Positions 53,982-64,000 of a stretch of DNA of 64,000 nt are shown one piece after another. Each line of letters opens with the position of its first letter. Within the stretch, counting starts at the first letter, position 1. The notes beneath the pieces were generated by a model. The model worked only from the letters and a program-made list of their open reading frames with translations. It was not told the DNA's origin and made no database searches. The stretch covers positions 404,437-468,436 of the forward strand of contig NMRB01000138.1 in NCBI GenBank assembly GCA_002633025.1, written 5' to 3'. Made by a program: the position numbers and the translations under genes. The DNA comes from Notospermus geniculatus. Its lineage: Eukaryota > Nemertea > Pilidiophora > Heteronemertea > Lineidae.

Positions 53982-54866
53982 GTAGGGCCCTACCCGGTAT
54001 GGAGCGTAGATATTTAATGAAACGGTCCATGGACCATGTGCTCACCTGTGGGTGAATGTCCCAGAAGAACACATGACAATTGTGTGTTCAAGTGTAGGCC
54101 TATGCCTATTTTACAGCTAGGCTTAACAGGGCAGTTTAGGCCTAGGCATGGGCATTTGAATTGCATTGCCATCAAAATATTGGGGTAGGAATAGGATGTA
54201 AGCCTAGACTTGGCCCATCAAAGTATTTGACTGATCATGGCCGTAGGCCTATGGCCTTGGCCAAGGTGTAACAAAATACCTACCAACACAATCAGATATT
54301 CCCCCTGACACAGCACATCCACACCATGACAGTCACACAACCACTGAACACTGCATGAACTGACTGTAGGCCTGGGTGACGGTACGGAAAATAATATTGA
54401 ATGTTAACAAACTACTTGTGATGGAGTAAATAAACACTGTGACAGATAACAGCTACAAACTACGAAAAAATCAAGCAGGTTTCGATTTCTAACCCAATAC
54501 GGATTGCAAATCATTGTAATAAAAACAAATAAGAAGTGTGGAGCCTTTTTGACTGGATTCTTCAGATATCCAACATAGAGCACAAAGAACGACACACAAA
54601 ATGATAAAATACGTATAAAGTCGTCTCCGAATTTTGCAAATATTTTCGACCCCAACCGGGGTGTTCCTCAGGCACTTTCTATAAAAAAAATGAGGAGGAT
54701 TACAATATTATGGATCTGAAGTACTAGTACTATAGTACTAATACAGAAACGCTGAAAAAACAAGAAAGTGTGAAAAGTTTAGGTTGACTGAAGGAGTTGA
54801 TACAAAAACCCCGCTGGATTCATTTTGTACATTTTGTGTATTTATCCGGTATTTTCCTTCCCATTC
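53982..54866. other. Region between candidate exon and Ig gene
   Basis: No gene is seen. It should include the 3' untranslated region of the Ig-domain gene. A fragment of the CGACCCCAACCGGGG retroelement end lies at 54640-54680, and a 'tccatggaccatgtgctcacctg' word at 54028-54050 also occurs inverted at 9575-9597. Confidence 0.4.
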
Positions 54867-57800
54867 CTACACCAGGAGAGTGCTCAGAAGCAGAACAAAT
54901 CCAATGGTCATCAGAGACACGCCGGAACATTGAACAGCCGTGGTACCGGATTCTGAAATGGAGAAAGTACGAAATTTGTACATGTATACTCACTCTAATG
55001 CCGGCCTTCCACCTGAAAGTTTTCTGTCGCAATTCTCCTTATGGAAACTTATGGGAATTTGTCAGACACTCTGTTGCATGATCAACTTCTGTAGCGTGGA
55101 AGAGGCCTTTAAGGCAACGGAACGAGTTTAGAATCCCAGATCAGTACCCAAAAAAAGGTCTTCGATTGACGGAATAAGCCGCATTGTACAATAGGATTTC
55201 CATTGTGTGCCATGGAGTATTAACGTCACTTCCGATCGGGGATTCTAAACTTTAGCCAGCGATGCTGCTCACCAAACGTCATCTTAGCGGTCCCCGCTGC
55301 CGAGACGCCCGCATCATCTGTGGTCAATACAACCTTGCACGCGACTTCTTTACCATTGAGATCCTTTTTTCCTGTCACCTTCACCTAAGTTAGATGAAAG
55401 AGAAGAAAGGTAATTGTATCATGATTGGTGCAATAAGAGATCGTCCTGCTCGCGAATTTTGTTTTCCTCAAATATAAGAGTGAAGTCTGAAATCTGAGAA
55501 AACGATCCACCAACCCTGTGATCAGAATAATGACAGAGTGATAGAGTTATATCAAGAATATCAAGAGTTATATCAAGAATATATTTCCCATATATGGGTA
55601 ATATATTCTTGGTTGGAGAAATGTCTTTGGGATAACATTTCAGCGGCCTCACGCTGGTAACTCTAGAGTTACCAGCGTGAGGCCGCTGAAATGTTATCCC
55701 AAAGACATTTCTCCATCTGTTCGCCAAGGATTCAATCAGGGAAATTCTTCTCTATCCCACACACCATGCAGGTGTGACGTGGGGACGTGTGAGGGGGGGG
55801 GGACGTGACTCTATATCGCATCCGATATATTTATCTCTATCGCTACAATGAGCGAATGCTTTGATAACGCGTTCAAGTGCATTGGAAAATGGCTTGGAAC
55901 GATCAGACTGCAATTTCGCATATCGTTACGTATATCGGATAACGGATGTCAGACAAACACAGCATTAGGATACCTGTACATAGGAGGTATACGTTGTACG
56001 AACACGCCGGTTAACAATGGCTTCACAAAGGATTTGCGACCATGAAGCCATTGTTAACCGGCGTGTTCGTACACCGCCAACGCGAACGTCTCTCCTTTTG
56101 TTGGGTGCTCTCATCGTGGCATCGGACAATGGGTTGGCGTTTCGAGGGCTTTGCGAAAACTCCCTATTGTTGCACCGTTGCACGTGAGGTACGGCACCAT
56201 TAGTGAGTTTTTGCAAAGCCCCCGAAACGCCAGCGCAAACGCCAATCCTATTGACACGAAGAGAGCAGCAAACAGCAGGATAAACGTTTGCGTCGGCGTT
56301 TCGGGGGCTTTGCGAAAACTCTCTAATATTTGTGGTGCACCGCATCCGCATTGCCGCTTCCACAAAGTTTCATAATAAATTAGATTTTATCATCCCACCT
56401 TTTCTCAAACATGCTGTTTTGTCCTCCCTTGAATTCAGGCAAAAACCATACTCAAACAGAACTGGAACACCTCAGTCACGGATAAAGAAGGTGTCTCAAA
56501 TAAACTTAAAGACTACGTCCGGTTATGCCTTTTGTCATTAAAAAGACTTGGAAAACGTCCAGGTTATGCCGTTTGTCTTTGAAAAGCTTGAAAGGAAAAC
56601 GGCGAATAATATATCCCTCACAAAATGGAGAATAGTGGAGAATTTTAGTGGTGAGAATGCCAACCAACAGAGTTCGTCCCACTAACGGTAACATTAACGT
56701 TTTCGTTTTCTTTTACAATAGGGATTTTAACAAATCAAACGATAAACGTTAGGCTAACTTTACGACAACGTTATTTTTTGCACCAAAAATGCAATATATA
56801 ATCTGGTGAATTCGCAGTATGAAAAATAACGTTGTCGTAAAGTTAACGTTTATCGTTTGGTTTCTTAAACTCCCTCTTGCAAATGTACTTACTAAATAGT
56901 AGAGAGTTTTCGCAAAGCCCCCGAAACGCCGACGCGAACGGCTGTCCTCTCTTCGTGGCATCGAACAATGGGATTGGCGTACTTATACGAGTGGCCGATT
57001 CGTGGGCTTTGCGAAAACTCGCGATCGCTCATGTTTGGCGTCGTGTTATCGGTGCGATTTCTTAAACTCTCTAATGTCAGTCGGTAAAACGTAAATACGC
57101 AATATCGGCAACAGAAATGAGTTCACTGAAGAAATTCCGCCAATCTTGAAAATTGTTCTACGTCTACCCGCATGGTTCGTTGGGAAAAAAATTACCTCAT
57201 CTTTGGGTCTGTTTGTCCCGTCGACCGTGAAATCATATCTTATTGGTTTCAATAGTGCATCGTTGGTGCTGACGCATTTACATGTTGTCGTTTCACCAAC
57301 TTTGCCTGATGGGCACGTTAGCTTTGGTTTCTTAGGTGCTGGAAAGTAATTTATAGGGCCGTTTAGACGACAAGCCAAAAAAACACATTCAGATTCGATC
57401 CGATTGGATCCAATCGACCCGTATCGGTCTCATTTGCGTTTAGACGAGATTTGAATGCGGTCGTATGTGGTCCAATGCGGTCCAAAATCCACATTGGATC
57501 GCATTGGGTAGCGTTTACACGCAAGAGTTTTGAACCACAATCAGATTCGATCGGATCGCATGTGGATTTTTGCCTGTCGTCTAAACGGCCCTAATATTCC
57601 AGGTGAGGTGAATATTTTCGAAATGGTTCAAATGTCAACAAAAACCAATGCATGGTTCAAAAATTCAACTTACCCTCCACTACCACCTTGAATTTATCTG
57701 ATGTACCTTTCCCACTTGGTGTGCATGTGTATTCTCCACTGTCAGTGGCGGCAGCAACTTTTATCCTCAGAATTCTGCCCTGGGGTTCTATCCCTATATT

Positions 57801-58623
57801 TCCCCCATGGTTCACTTGTGTGGAATCTTTCACCCACTTGGCATCAGGCATGGAAGAAAAGGTGGAGCCATCGTCAAACGAGCAAGTCAAGTCCACCGCC
57901 GTGCCAACTAGATACCCGCCCCCGGGTGGTGAGGCGGTGATTTTACCACCTGAAAAGAAATACGGGTGAATTAAGATAAATGAAACCGTTCGATTGATGT
58001 TTTTCTACATGTATAGACCTTTCCTACAGAGATGGTGGCCAACCACATGACGTGGTGGTGATTCATCCAAGCATGATATAACACTACAAAACGCATCCTC
58101 TCAGACAATTATTGGCTCACTAAAGGCCAGTTTCCACTATAGCGGATTCCGCCGCGGTTTGCGGCGAGCGGAGCGGTTTTCACAGGCATTGGGATAATTA
58201 ACAAGCCATGTATTGTTGAACCATCGAAAGATTATGACCAAATCCTAAGTTGAAGATATCGCACGCTGTCATTCTTTTCCAGGCTCGGGAGTCGGACAAG
58301 TAAGTGGACAGGACATTATTAGGGAGTTTTCGCAAAGCCCCCGAAACGCCAACGCGAACGTCTAACCTTTTGTTCGGTGCTCTCGTCATGCCATCGAACA
58401 ATGGATTGGGCGTTCGCGTCGGCGTTTCGGGGGCTTTGCGAAAACTCCCTGACCATACCCGCACCCCATTATCTTCAACTTAGGATTAGTCATTTTTTCC
58501 GAGTCCAGGAATGGGACAGGTAAGTGGGAGTTTAGAGTATGTGTCCATGTACTTACTCTGCCCAGTTACAGCGCCCAAGAACAAGAAAAATCCTGCAGCA
58601 ACTAGAAAAACCTTCAATTCCAT
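54867..58623 (-). CDS. Small secreted/GPI-anchored immunoglobulin-domain protein
   Basis: Five minus-strand exons join to 227 residues: 58557-58623, 57674-57949, 57196-57338, 55273-55384, 54867-54952, with matching phases. Residues 1-22 are a signal peptide. Exon 2 encodes one complete Ig domain: C45 (DLTC), W61 (KWVKD) and DSGEYTC ending at C98, with a GKGTSDKFKVVVE last strand. Exons 3 and 4 form a second, divergent domain with C123, C134, C136 and C178 but no Trp or DxGxYxC. Exon 5 encodes ESGTT followed by a hydrophobic stretch (about 211-227) that ends the protein with no cytoplasmic residues, as in GPI-anchored proteins; a small-residue cleavage site such as S209/G210 is plausible. The role is probably adhesion or recognition at the cell surface, but no orthologue was recognised. 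The exon-1 start is the only ATG upstream of the signal peptide. Confidence 0.88.
55615..55714. repeat. 100-base perfect palindrome without spacer
   Basis: From ggagaaatgtctttgggata to tatcccaaagacatttctcc every base pairs with its mirror, meeting at tctaga (55662-55667). It lies in intron 3 of the Ig gene, after a smaller tatccat/atatgggta repeat. It may be a young fold-back element or an inverted-read assembly artefact. Confidence 0.9.
56085..56163. mobile_element. Half copy of the TTTTCGCAAAGCC MITE
   Basis: Only the right half is present: 'cgccaacgcgaacgtctctc' through 'gggctttgcgaaaactccct'. The left arm is replaced by an inverted 'ttgttaaccggcgtgttcgt' pair (56003-56022 and 56045-56072). 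Confidence 0.65.
56201..56330. mobile_element. TTTTCGCAAAGCC fold-back MITE
   Basis: gtgagtttttgcaaagcccc faces ggggctttgcgaaaactctc; inner 'gaaacgccagcgcaaacg' faces 'cgtttgcgtcggcgtttc'. It lies in Ig gene intron 3, 40 bases from the preceding half copy. Confidence 0.75.
56727..56863. mobile_element. Fold-back element, AAATCAAACGATAAACGTTA
   Basis: aaatcaaacgataaacgtta faces taacgtttatcgtttggttt; 'aactttacgacaacgttatt' faces 'aataacgttgtcgtaaagtt'. This is the complete form of the truncated copy at 10333-10440. Confidence 0.75.
56900..57022. mobile_element. TTTTCGCAAAGCC fold-back MITE
   Basis: agagagttttcgcaaagccc faces 'gggctttgcgaaaact', with the typical 'cttcgtggcatcgaacaatg' centre. 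It follows the previous element by 37 bases. Confidence 0.7.
57356..57591. mobile_element. GGGCC-end fold-back element, TIR GGGCCGTTTAGACGACA
   Basis: gggccgtttagacgaca faces tgtcgtctaaacggccc. Inner words 'cagattcgatc(c/g)gat' and 'tccaatgcggtcca' occur in both orientations. TA lies at both ends; a 3-bp duplication is not evident. It starts 18 bases 5' of Ig exon 3 (the acceptor side). Confidence 0.75.
58321..58450. mobile_element. TTTTCGCAAAGCC fold-back MITE, best-preserved copy
   Basis: agggagttttcgcaaagccc faces gggctttgcgaaaactccct exactly, with gccaacgcgaacg facing cgttcgcgtcggc. At 130 bp and with almost no arm mismatches it is the youngest-looking member. It lies in Ig intron 1. Confidence 0.85.
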
Positions 58624-59871
58624 CTTTCCGAAATAACGGTGTTCGGGAAATCGGTCCGTTTAATTTTCAGAGGAAGAATGATCAGGGCCGTTTCGTGTTT
58701 AACCTTCCTGCAGGCCTGGAGTTAATATCGTATAACACTCTGCTATAAAGAATTTATAACGAATTTAGATCACGCCCACCACTACTCATTTACGGTGAGA
58801 TCTACTTATCTATTCTTGTCATGTCACAGATCTCAACGATTGAGACGCCGCACCCAAGCACAGAATTTCAACCAGTCGATCATTGGCTACGCATTGTTCG
58901 ATTGCAGGTGCCAGATCAACGTCCCCAGGATCTAACTCAAAATTTCTTCTGCTTTTGCCTTGGGACGAGGTCATTTTCGGCTTCGGTCGTTAGACCCTGG
59001 ATTCACTTCCAAGATTCTTGGCACCTCGTCCCCAACGCTTATTTCAACCTCGGTTACAGTAAATGATTGTAAAAAATATATGTTCATGAAACTGTACTAT
59101 GAACACTTATATGTCTATCATCAGAAAGAATCATGTTTACTATGATATGAAAAATAAAATAAAATAGACCATATTTTAATCCATTTTCCTGGGCATTTCA
59201 AATTGGGTATGACGTCAGGCCGATAGCCAATCACAGCCGAGGTATTCGGTTCTGAAGCCAGGGCTTAACAAGCCAACGTTAAGCCCTGGGAACGAGGTTG
59301 GTGCCAGATCAGTTGTGAGTGAGATCAATACAATAACTCACTGGCTGTCGGCCTCTCGATATTTTTCAATGAAACTACTTCTGAAATAGAAAGGTCCTGT
59401 CACACTGAGCTCGTTCTCCAAACGTCATGTCCCGTCATTAAAAAATCGTAAAACGGGCTAGAACGTGTAGGCTAATGTTGGCCAAATAATGTCTCGAAGT
59501 GCTGGAGCACCCTTCCCGTCTGGGGTCAGCCCGTCCATGAAGTTTGTAAAAAGACTGTAAAAAAGTTGCCACTACTCCACACCGATCGAACACAGTTTGA
59601 GCCCATTCGGCAACATAAGAATGTACATGTACTGAGAACTAGCTCGGTGTATACATGTATACAGGGTGGCTCTGAAAAAAAACGCACAAACGTACTTAAG
59701 CTTCTAGCCAGAGCCCAAAATTGCTCAGAGCAATGGATGGAGACTCTTTCTAGACAAAAGAAGGCACCAAGATATCCAGATTCGGTCTGGTTAGAGCTCC
59801 AGACCCTATCTTTTAAAGCAAAGTTGAGGCCTTGGTCAACAGACATCCTGCGAAAGTTGGCCATGACAGCT

Positions 59872-59973
59872 CAGAAGGGGTAAACAAATCTTGGCCTAGT
59901 GCATTTGTACAGTTGGCTCCGGTGCTTACGGTCTGTACAATGCACTAGGCCCAGGTTTGTTTACCCCTTCTGA
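59872..59973. mobile_element. Fold-back element, CAGAAGGGGTAAACAAAT
   Basis: cagaaggggtaaacaaatct faces aggtttgtttaccccttctg and 'ggcctagtgcatttgtacag' faces 'ctgtacaatgcactaggcc'-type sequence, around a short loop. Confidence 0.65.
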
Positions 59974-60615
59974 CCTTGACTTAGGCCTACATGTAACTAC
60001 ATGTATGTTTAGATGAATATCAACCCAGGCACACCAAGCGTCAACAGCCGATTTTGCTCGTTTGCGATCAGATCGCTTGCGATATCGCCTGGTGTGCTGC
60101 TGGCCTAATGCCTGGCGCACACCAGCGATTTTTCGAGCGATTTTCTCGGCGACCGCCCTTGCGACCACAGCAGCGACTGAACATATTTTTAGTTTTTTTT
60201 AGTATTTGTTGACTCGTTTGCGACAAATGCTTCCTTGGAAGATCAGTGATGTCGCGGATGACATCATTGATCGACCTCCAAGGTAATTATCGCATGCGAC
60301 GTAGTAGTCGCATCGGTAGTCGCCCCCATTTTAGTCGCTCGTGTGCGGAATTCACTTCGTCCGTTTTGCAATGGATTAGACTGTGTAGGAAACGATAGGC
60401 GTGAACTTGTAGGGGAAAAAAATCGCCCCGCCGCCTCCCATAATGATTGAATGGAACCAATTGTGAAGTGCTTTGACACTTAAATGTAAAAGGCACTATA
60501 AGCCCACACTACGAGACTACAGATGAACCTCACTACAATCGACGGTTGACAAACACAGTACAACCGCCATTACCGCCTGTGTTATGAAAATGCGGGAGAG
60601 AATCTAGGCCAATAT

Positions 60616-60775
60616 AGTCCCGTTTAGACGAGGGCAATTTATCCGTACTCGGTCCGGACCGAGTACGGCACGGCGGTAGCTAACGTCTAAACGGGTCCTG
60701 TCTTCACCTGGCCAAGTGGACTCGGTCCGGACCGGGCACGGCACGGATTGAAAGGGCTACGTCTAAACGGGGCTT
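60616..60775. mobile_element. Fold-back element, CCCGTTTAGACG with CGGTCCGGACCG cores
   Basis: cccgtttagacg faces cgtctaaacgggg at the far right and cgtctaaacggg at 60687-60698. The palindrome ctcggtccggaccg occurs twice (60646-60660 and 60721-60734), so the element seems internally duplicated. Confidence 0.6.
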
Positions 60776-61064
60776 ATGTCATACATTTACTTTTCAATAC
60801 AATGTAATATCATAACACTGTCTGATAAAATTGAATTCCCATTCAATTCTTATTTCCGTCCTCATCGTGTTGTTCGTGACGTCGCTGATCGTGACACCAC
60901 CTGCCATCGCCTTTTTAATTACAGTTTTCCTGCGCGAAACATTAACTCATTCAGAACAGATGAAACTGGTCAAAGCTGCATTGAATTAGACCATTAATCA
61001 TTTCTGTGTGGCACTACACTTACTGAGCATTACACTTCTGGTAGCTCGACTTGAAAGTGCCAGC

Positions 61065-61115
61065 CTGAAGAAGACCTCGATTGGGGTCGAAAATTTGCGA
61101 AATTTCTGGAGGAAA
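61065..61115. repeat. CCTGAAGAAGACC...GGGGTCGAAAATT retroelement-end fragment
   Basis: The segment gcctgaagaagacctcgatt-ggggtcgaaaatttgcg matches each arm of the dimer at 42162-42367, on the plus strand. Confidence 0.55.
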
Positions 61116-62315
61116 TTATATCTGTGTGGCACTGGTGTTGAACTACCATTATGGCACCGAAGGGACCAACCGTGTCGCGCCACCTCTACCAACGTTACGG
61201 ATGTAAATGACTACTAGCAACTACCCGTGGCGACCGGCGATTGTGATTCAACCGAGGATGGAATGCCCGGTCCTGGTGGAATAGGTGCACCCAACGTGGT
61301 GCAGTAGGGAGAATTTAGAAAGCAATCGAATAACACTGCTAAAAAAGTACAAGCCTGCCGGCCTTGGATGGGTCACGTGGGTGGATCGTGAGTTGATGAA
61401 GGGATTTAAGGAGTTAAAATGGGGGGGGGGCACCTGACTGACAGATGCAAGAGCTCAATCCATACGGGACATCAGTTCCTTATACACCGTGCCATAGCCA
61501 GCACAGCAGGGATCTGACGCGAAACTTTAAACCCTCATCAGGATTGTTATTTGTATTGCACAAACACTCCACTCAACACTAGCCTCATAATGCCACGATG
61601 ACCCAGATTCGTGGTATACGCTAACATTAGCCCCAACTGTATGTATATCTGCTTATCAGTCACTGGTAGGTCACTGGCATTTTTAGACTGGTCAAGGCAG
61701 ACCCTACACCTGTCTTAGTGAACTTGGCGTTCATTGGAGGAAAATCCAAAGGATTGTTCATTTGTTCTGCCTGCCATATCCCACAATGCATCACAGCCCG
61801 ATAAACTTATAATCACTGCCGCCATGATATCAGCATTGGTTTTACACAGGAAATGATTTTCGACTTCGTTTACTTACTAAACGAACTTAACTGCAGGTGA
61901 GAAACGAACTCGGTGAAGAGATTACTTGACTAAGACGATAGCCCCCCTCAGGGTGCAATTTTATGGTTCTTTGAAGGCACTAGCGTCCGCCAAACGACCC
62001 AACATTTTTCCATCGTCGACCACTCTTGGCCCATGCTAGTACACTAACATGTACGGTGATGCATAGCAAACCATGACCAACTGATCTTCATGAAACCGCC
62101 AAGGAAAACTAACAAAACCGTCTTTACTGCACTCACACTGAACGTTCTCAGCTCATTATCTCCTGGACACGAGAAAATGACCCAAACCATAACATCAAAA
62201 ATGGATACAAATGGTCACTTATTAAAGGCGTTATCTTTGCCGGCGGAAAAACCAAGGACGAAAATAATGGCTCACTATGGTGACCACGTGACCCAAAAAT
62301 TGCGACCACAACAGA

Positions 62316-63993
62316 CCCAGCCAGCAGGGAATATTGGGCCAATATTGGGTAACGATTGGGGCACATTGGCAAATGTTGGCCAACATTTCCAATATTGGTC
62401 CAATATTGGCTAAATATTGGCAATGCCGATGTTGTTGCAAAAGAATTGCCAATCTTGGCCCAATATTGGTCAATTATTGGCTTGTCAACATAAAGTGCGG
62501 CAATAATTTCTAAGTTTTCTCGATTTCGGCACTATACATGTATAACAATCCAGAAAGTCGATGTCAACCTGTTAAAACTTCAGAAAGCATTTCCACAAAA
62601 GACGTCGAAATCACGTGGAAAAGTCGTCAACATACTTCTAATACTAATCTAAATAACTAATTGTAGAATAAGAAATACATGTATGACGAATAAAAACTAT
62701 AGGAATGTTGCCTCCTCCTATACCAACATGGTAACAACATAATTTTGTACAATAAACCTCGCTCGTTATTTTTGTGTGGTGTCAAGTTTTTGGAAATGAT
62801 TTCATTGCACCACACATATGAAAAAGTTTTATTTGGATGAAATGCGGGACTCCTACATACTATTTATGGTGACTTGAATGTTACGGCTTACTCGCACTCT
62901 GAACCACGACAGAGTCATGACTTTTATAATTATTCATTGTCATTGACTCTGATGTATCATGGCCGCCATATTGCAGAGACTACTTATTTTCAGTGGTCAT
63001 GTGATCTCATCTGGTCATGTGACAAACAAGATGGCCGGAAAACGTTAAGCAAACGTTATAAAGTAGATCACCAAAAACACCGAAAAACCTGCTATAAACA
63101 CCGGTTTAACGCCTGTTTAATGATGGAATAAATATATTCATCCGCTATGTACACGATGTATGTTGAATTACAAGCAAAATTGTCGTCGTTTCAAGGGACT
63201 ATTCAACATGCGGATGCAACTTGGATGTTAGTCGGTCAAGCTTCTCACTTCCGGCGTAGTGCGGTAGAATTCACCGCTGTATCGCTGCGCAAGATGGCGC
63301 CCATAATACAGTCGAGATATGTACGGAGGCCCGTCGGAAATAGCCGAAGTACATACGAAGATGACGTCGATTGGGCTTACTCGGCCTAACAGAGTCCCCT
63401 AAAAATAAGTTCCTTTTCTGATTTTAATTTCTTCAATTGCAGCTCACTCTTGTACGCCCTGAGGGCATTGTAGCGCTGGGATGAGGTGGTGGGGTTTCGT
63501 GCGTGCTGGGCTATGTTTAGCGTGCATCACGCGCGAGGCCCCTACCGGCCGTTGTCCAAGCCTTGTGTAAATCATTTGAGCAAATAAAAACAAAAAATAT
63601 AAAATATAACAGAGTCCCCTGATCAGGGTTTTTTCGATCGACAGGAGCCTCCCACTCCTGGCTCCTCTTCAACCACTCAGTGGTTTTAAAGGAGCGAAGT
63701 TAAAACCCAAGGTGGGATCTTGGGTTTTATCATCAGAACATCACCAAATCATATCAGGATACCAAAAAATATACAGCCAATATTCAGTCAATATCCTACC
63801 AATATTGCCACAGTTGCCAATATTGGGCCAATTTTTTACCAATGAGCAAGTACGGAATTGGGCCAATATTGGCCAACATTGGCTGGACATTTCCAACATT
63901 AGACCAATATTGACTTCCAAGATAGGCCCAATATTTTTGCCAATATTAACCAATATTGAACCAATATTGGCCCAATATATTTTGCTGGCTGGG
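62316..63993. mobile_element. Candidate non-autonomous transposon with CCAATATTGG subterminal repeats
   Basis: The left end cccagccagca...atattgggccaatattgg is the inverse of the right end ccaatattggcccaatat...tgctggctggg. Both ends carry 10-15 copies of ccaatattgg-like words (62330-62480 and 63775-63980). The 1.3-kb middle has no coding frame and holds a separate SINE-like insertion. The two ends may belong to one element or to two oppositely oriented ones. Confidence 0.6.
63401..63606 (+). mobile_element. SINE-like or 5'-truncated LINE insertion with 14-bp target duplication
   Basis: The 206-base insert is flanked by taacagagtcccct at 63387-63400 and 63607-63620. It ends in an A-rich tail (caaataaaaacaaaaaatataaaata), so it was inserted on the plus strand by target-primed reverse transcription. 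The body is GC-richer ('gtgcatcacgcgcgaggcc') than its surroundings. No A/B box was identified, so a truncated LINE end is as likely as a SINE. Confidence 0.8.
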
Positions 63994-64000
63994 GAGTTCT

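Larger units (their letters stand above)
58624..62315. other. Region upstream of the Ig gene, no gene seen
   Basis: It should contain the Ig gene promoter. Recognised parts are a hairpin (59872-59973), a partial CACACCAGGCGAT element (60013-60105), a GTTTAGACG fold-back (60616-60775) and a retroelement-end fragment (61065-61110). No exon was supported. Confidence 0.4.

Noticed and set aside
59566-59883. Plus-strand open frame of 105 codons
   Set aside because: No recognisable domain; it runs into a fold-back element and has no splice support.
1-64000. Autonomous transposon genes (transposase, reverse transcriptase, integrase)
   Set aside because: I looked on both strands and saw no frame with the usual motifs; all elements here appear non-autonomous.

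Overview
The window is animal genomic DNA: five intron-rich protein-coding genes with GT-AG introns (about 150 bp to 8 kb), no operons, and a very high density of short non-autonomous repeats. Words such as taggcctac and tacatgta, the (TACATG)n runs, the gene repertoire and the signs of extreme heterozygosity suggest a marine invertebrate deuterostome (echinoderm, hemichordate or amphioxus). That placement is inference; the sequence alone does not settle the species.

Layout, left to right. Plus strand: a complete five-exon ARL15-like small GTPase (2478-4515) and a complete seven-exon Cys-loop ligand-gated ion channel of the glycine/GABA/glutamate-chloride type with an unusual pore helix (12042-15708). 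Minus strand: a complete ten-exon type I transmembrane carboxylesterase/cholinesterase-like gene (18292-37255), a complete seven-exon flavin-containing monooxygenase (41797-47666) whose penultimate-region exon 5 and terminal exon 7 are each present twice, and a complete five-exon small Ig-domain protein with a GPI-type tail (54867-58623). I rebuilt each by joining exons whose splice phases agree and whose joined frame matches the family from start to stop: 215, 404, 646, 548 and 227 residues. A possible first coding exon of a further plus-strand gene lies at 53925-53981, downstream of an array of six TGACGTCA (CRE) sites.

The genes do not form one pathway. The most distinctive part of the window is the repeat landscape: more than 30 perfect or near-perfect palindromic (fold-back) elements in at least a dozen families. 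One group has GGGCC-type ends and 3-bp target duplications of varied sequence (CAT, ATT, GAT, CAG, TTA, CTG). A duplicated block at 37.7-42.5 kb gives 'empty site' comparisons that directly date two insertions: a nested fold-back with a CTG duplication, and an inverted-dimer retroelement fragment with a 13-bp duplication. No transposase, reverse transcriptase or integrase coding sequence is visible, so all mobile elements here are non-autonomous.

Assembly caution: single Ns at 34395 and 43973 sit exactly at junctions between near-identical direct copies, so part of the apparent duplication (especially FMO exon 5) is probably two haplotypes placed in tandem.
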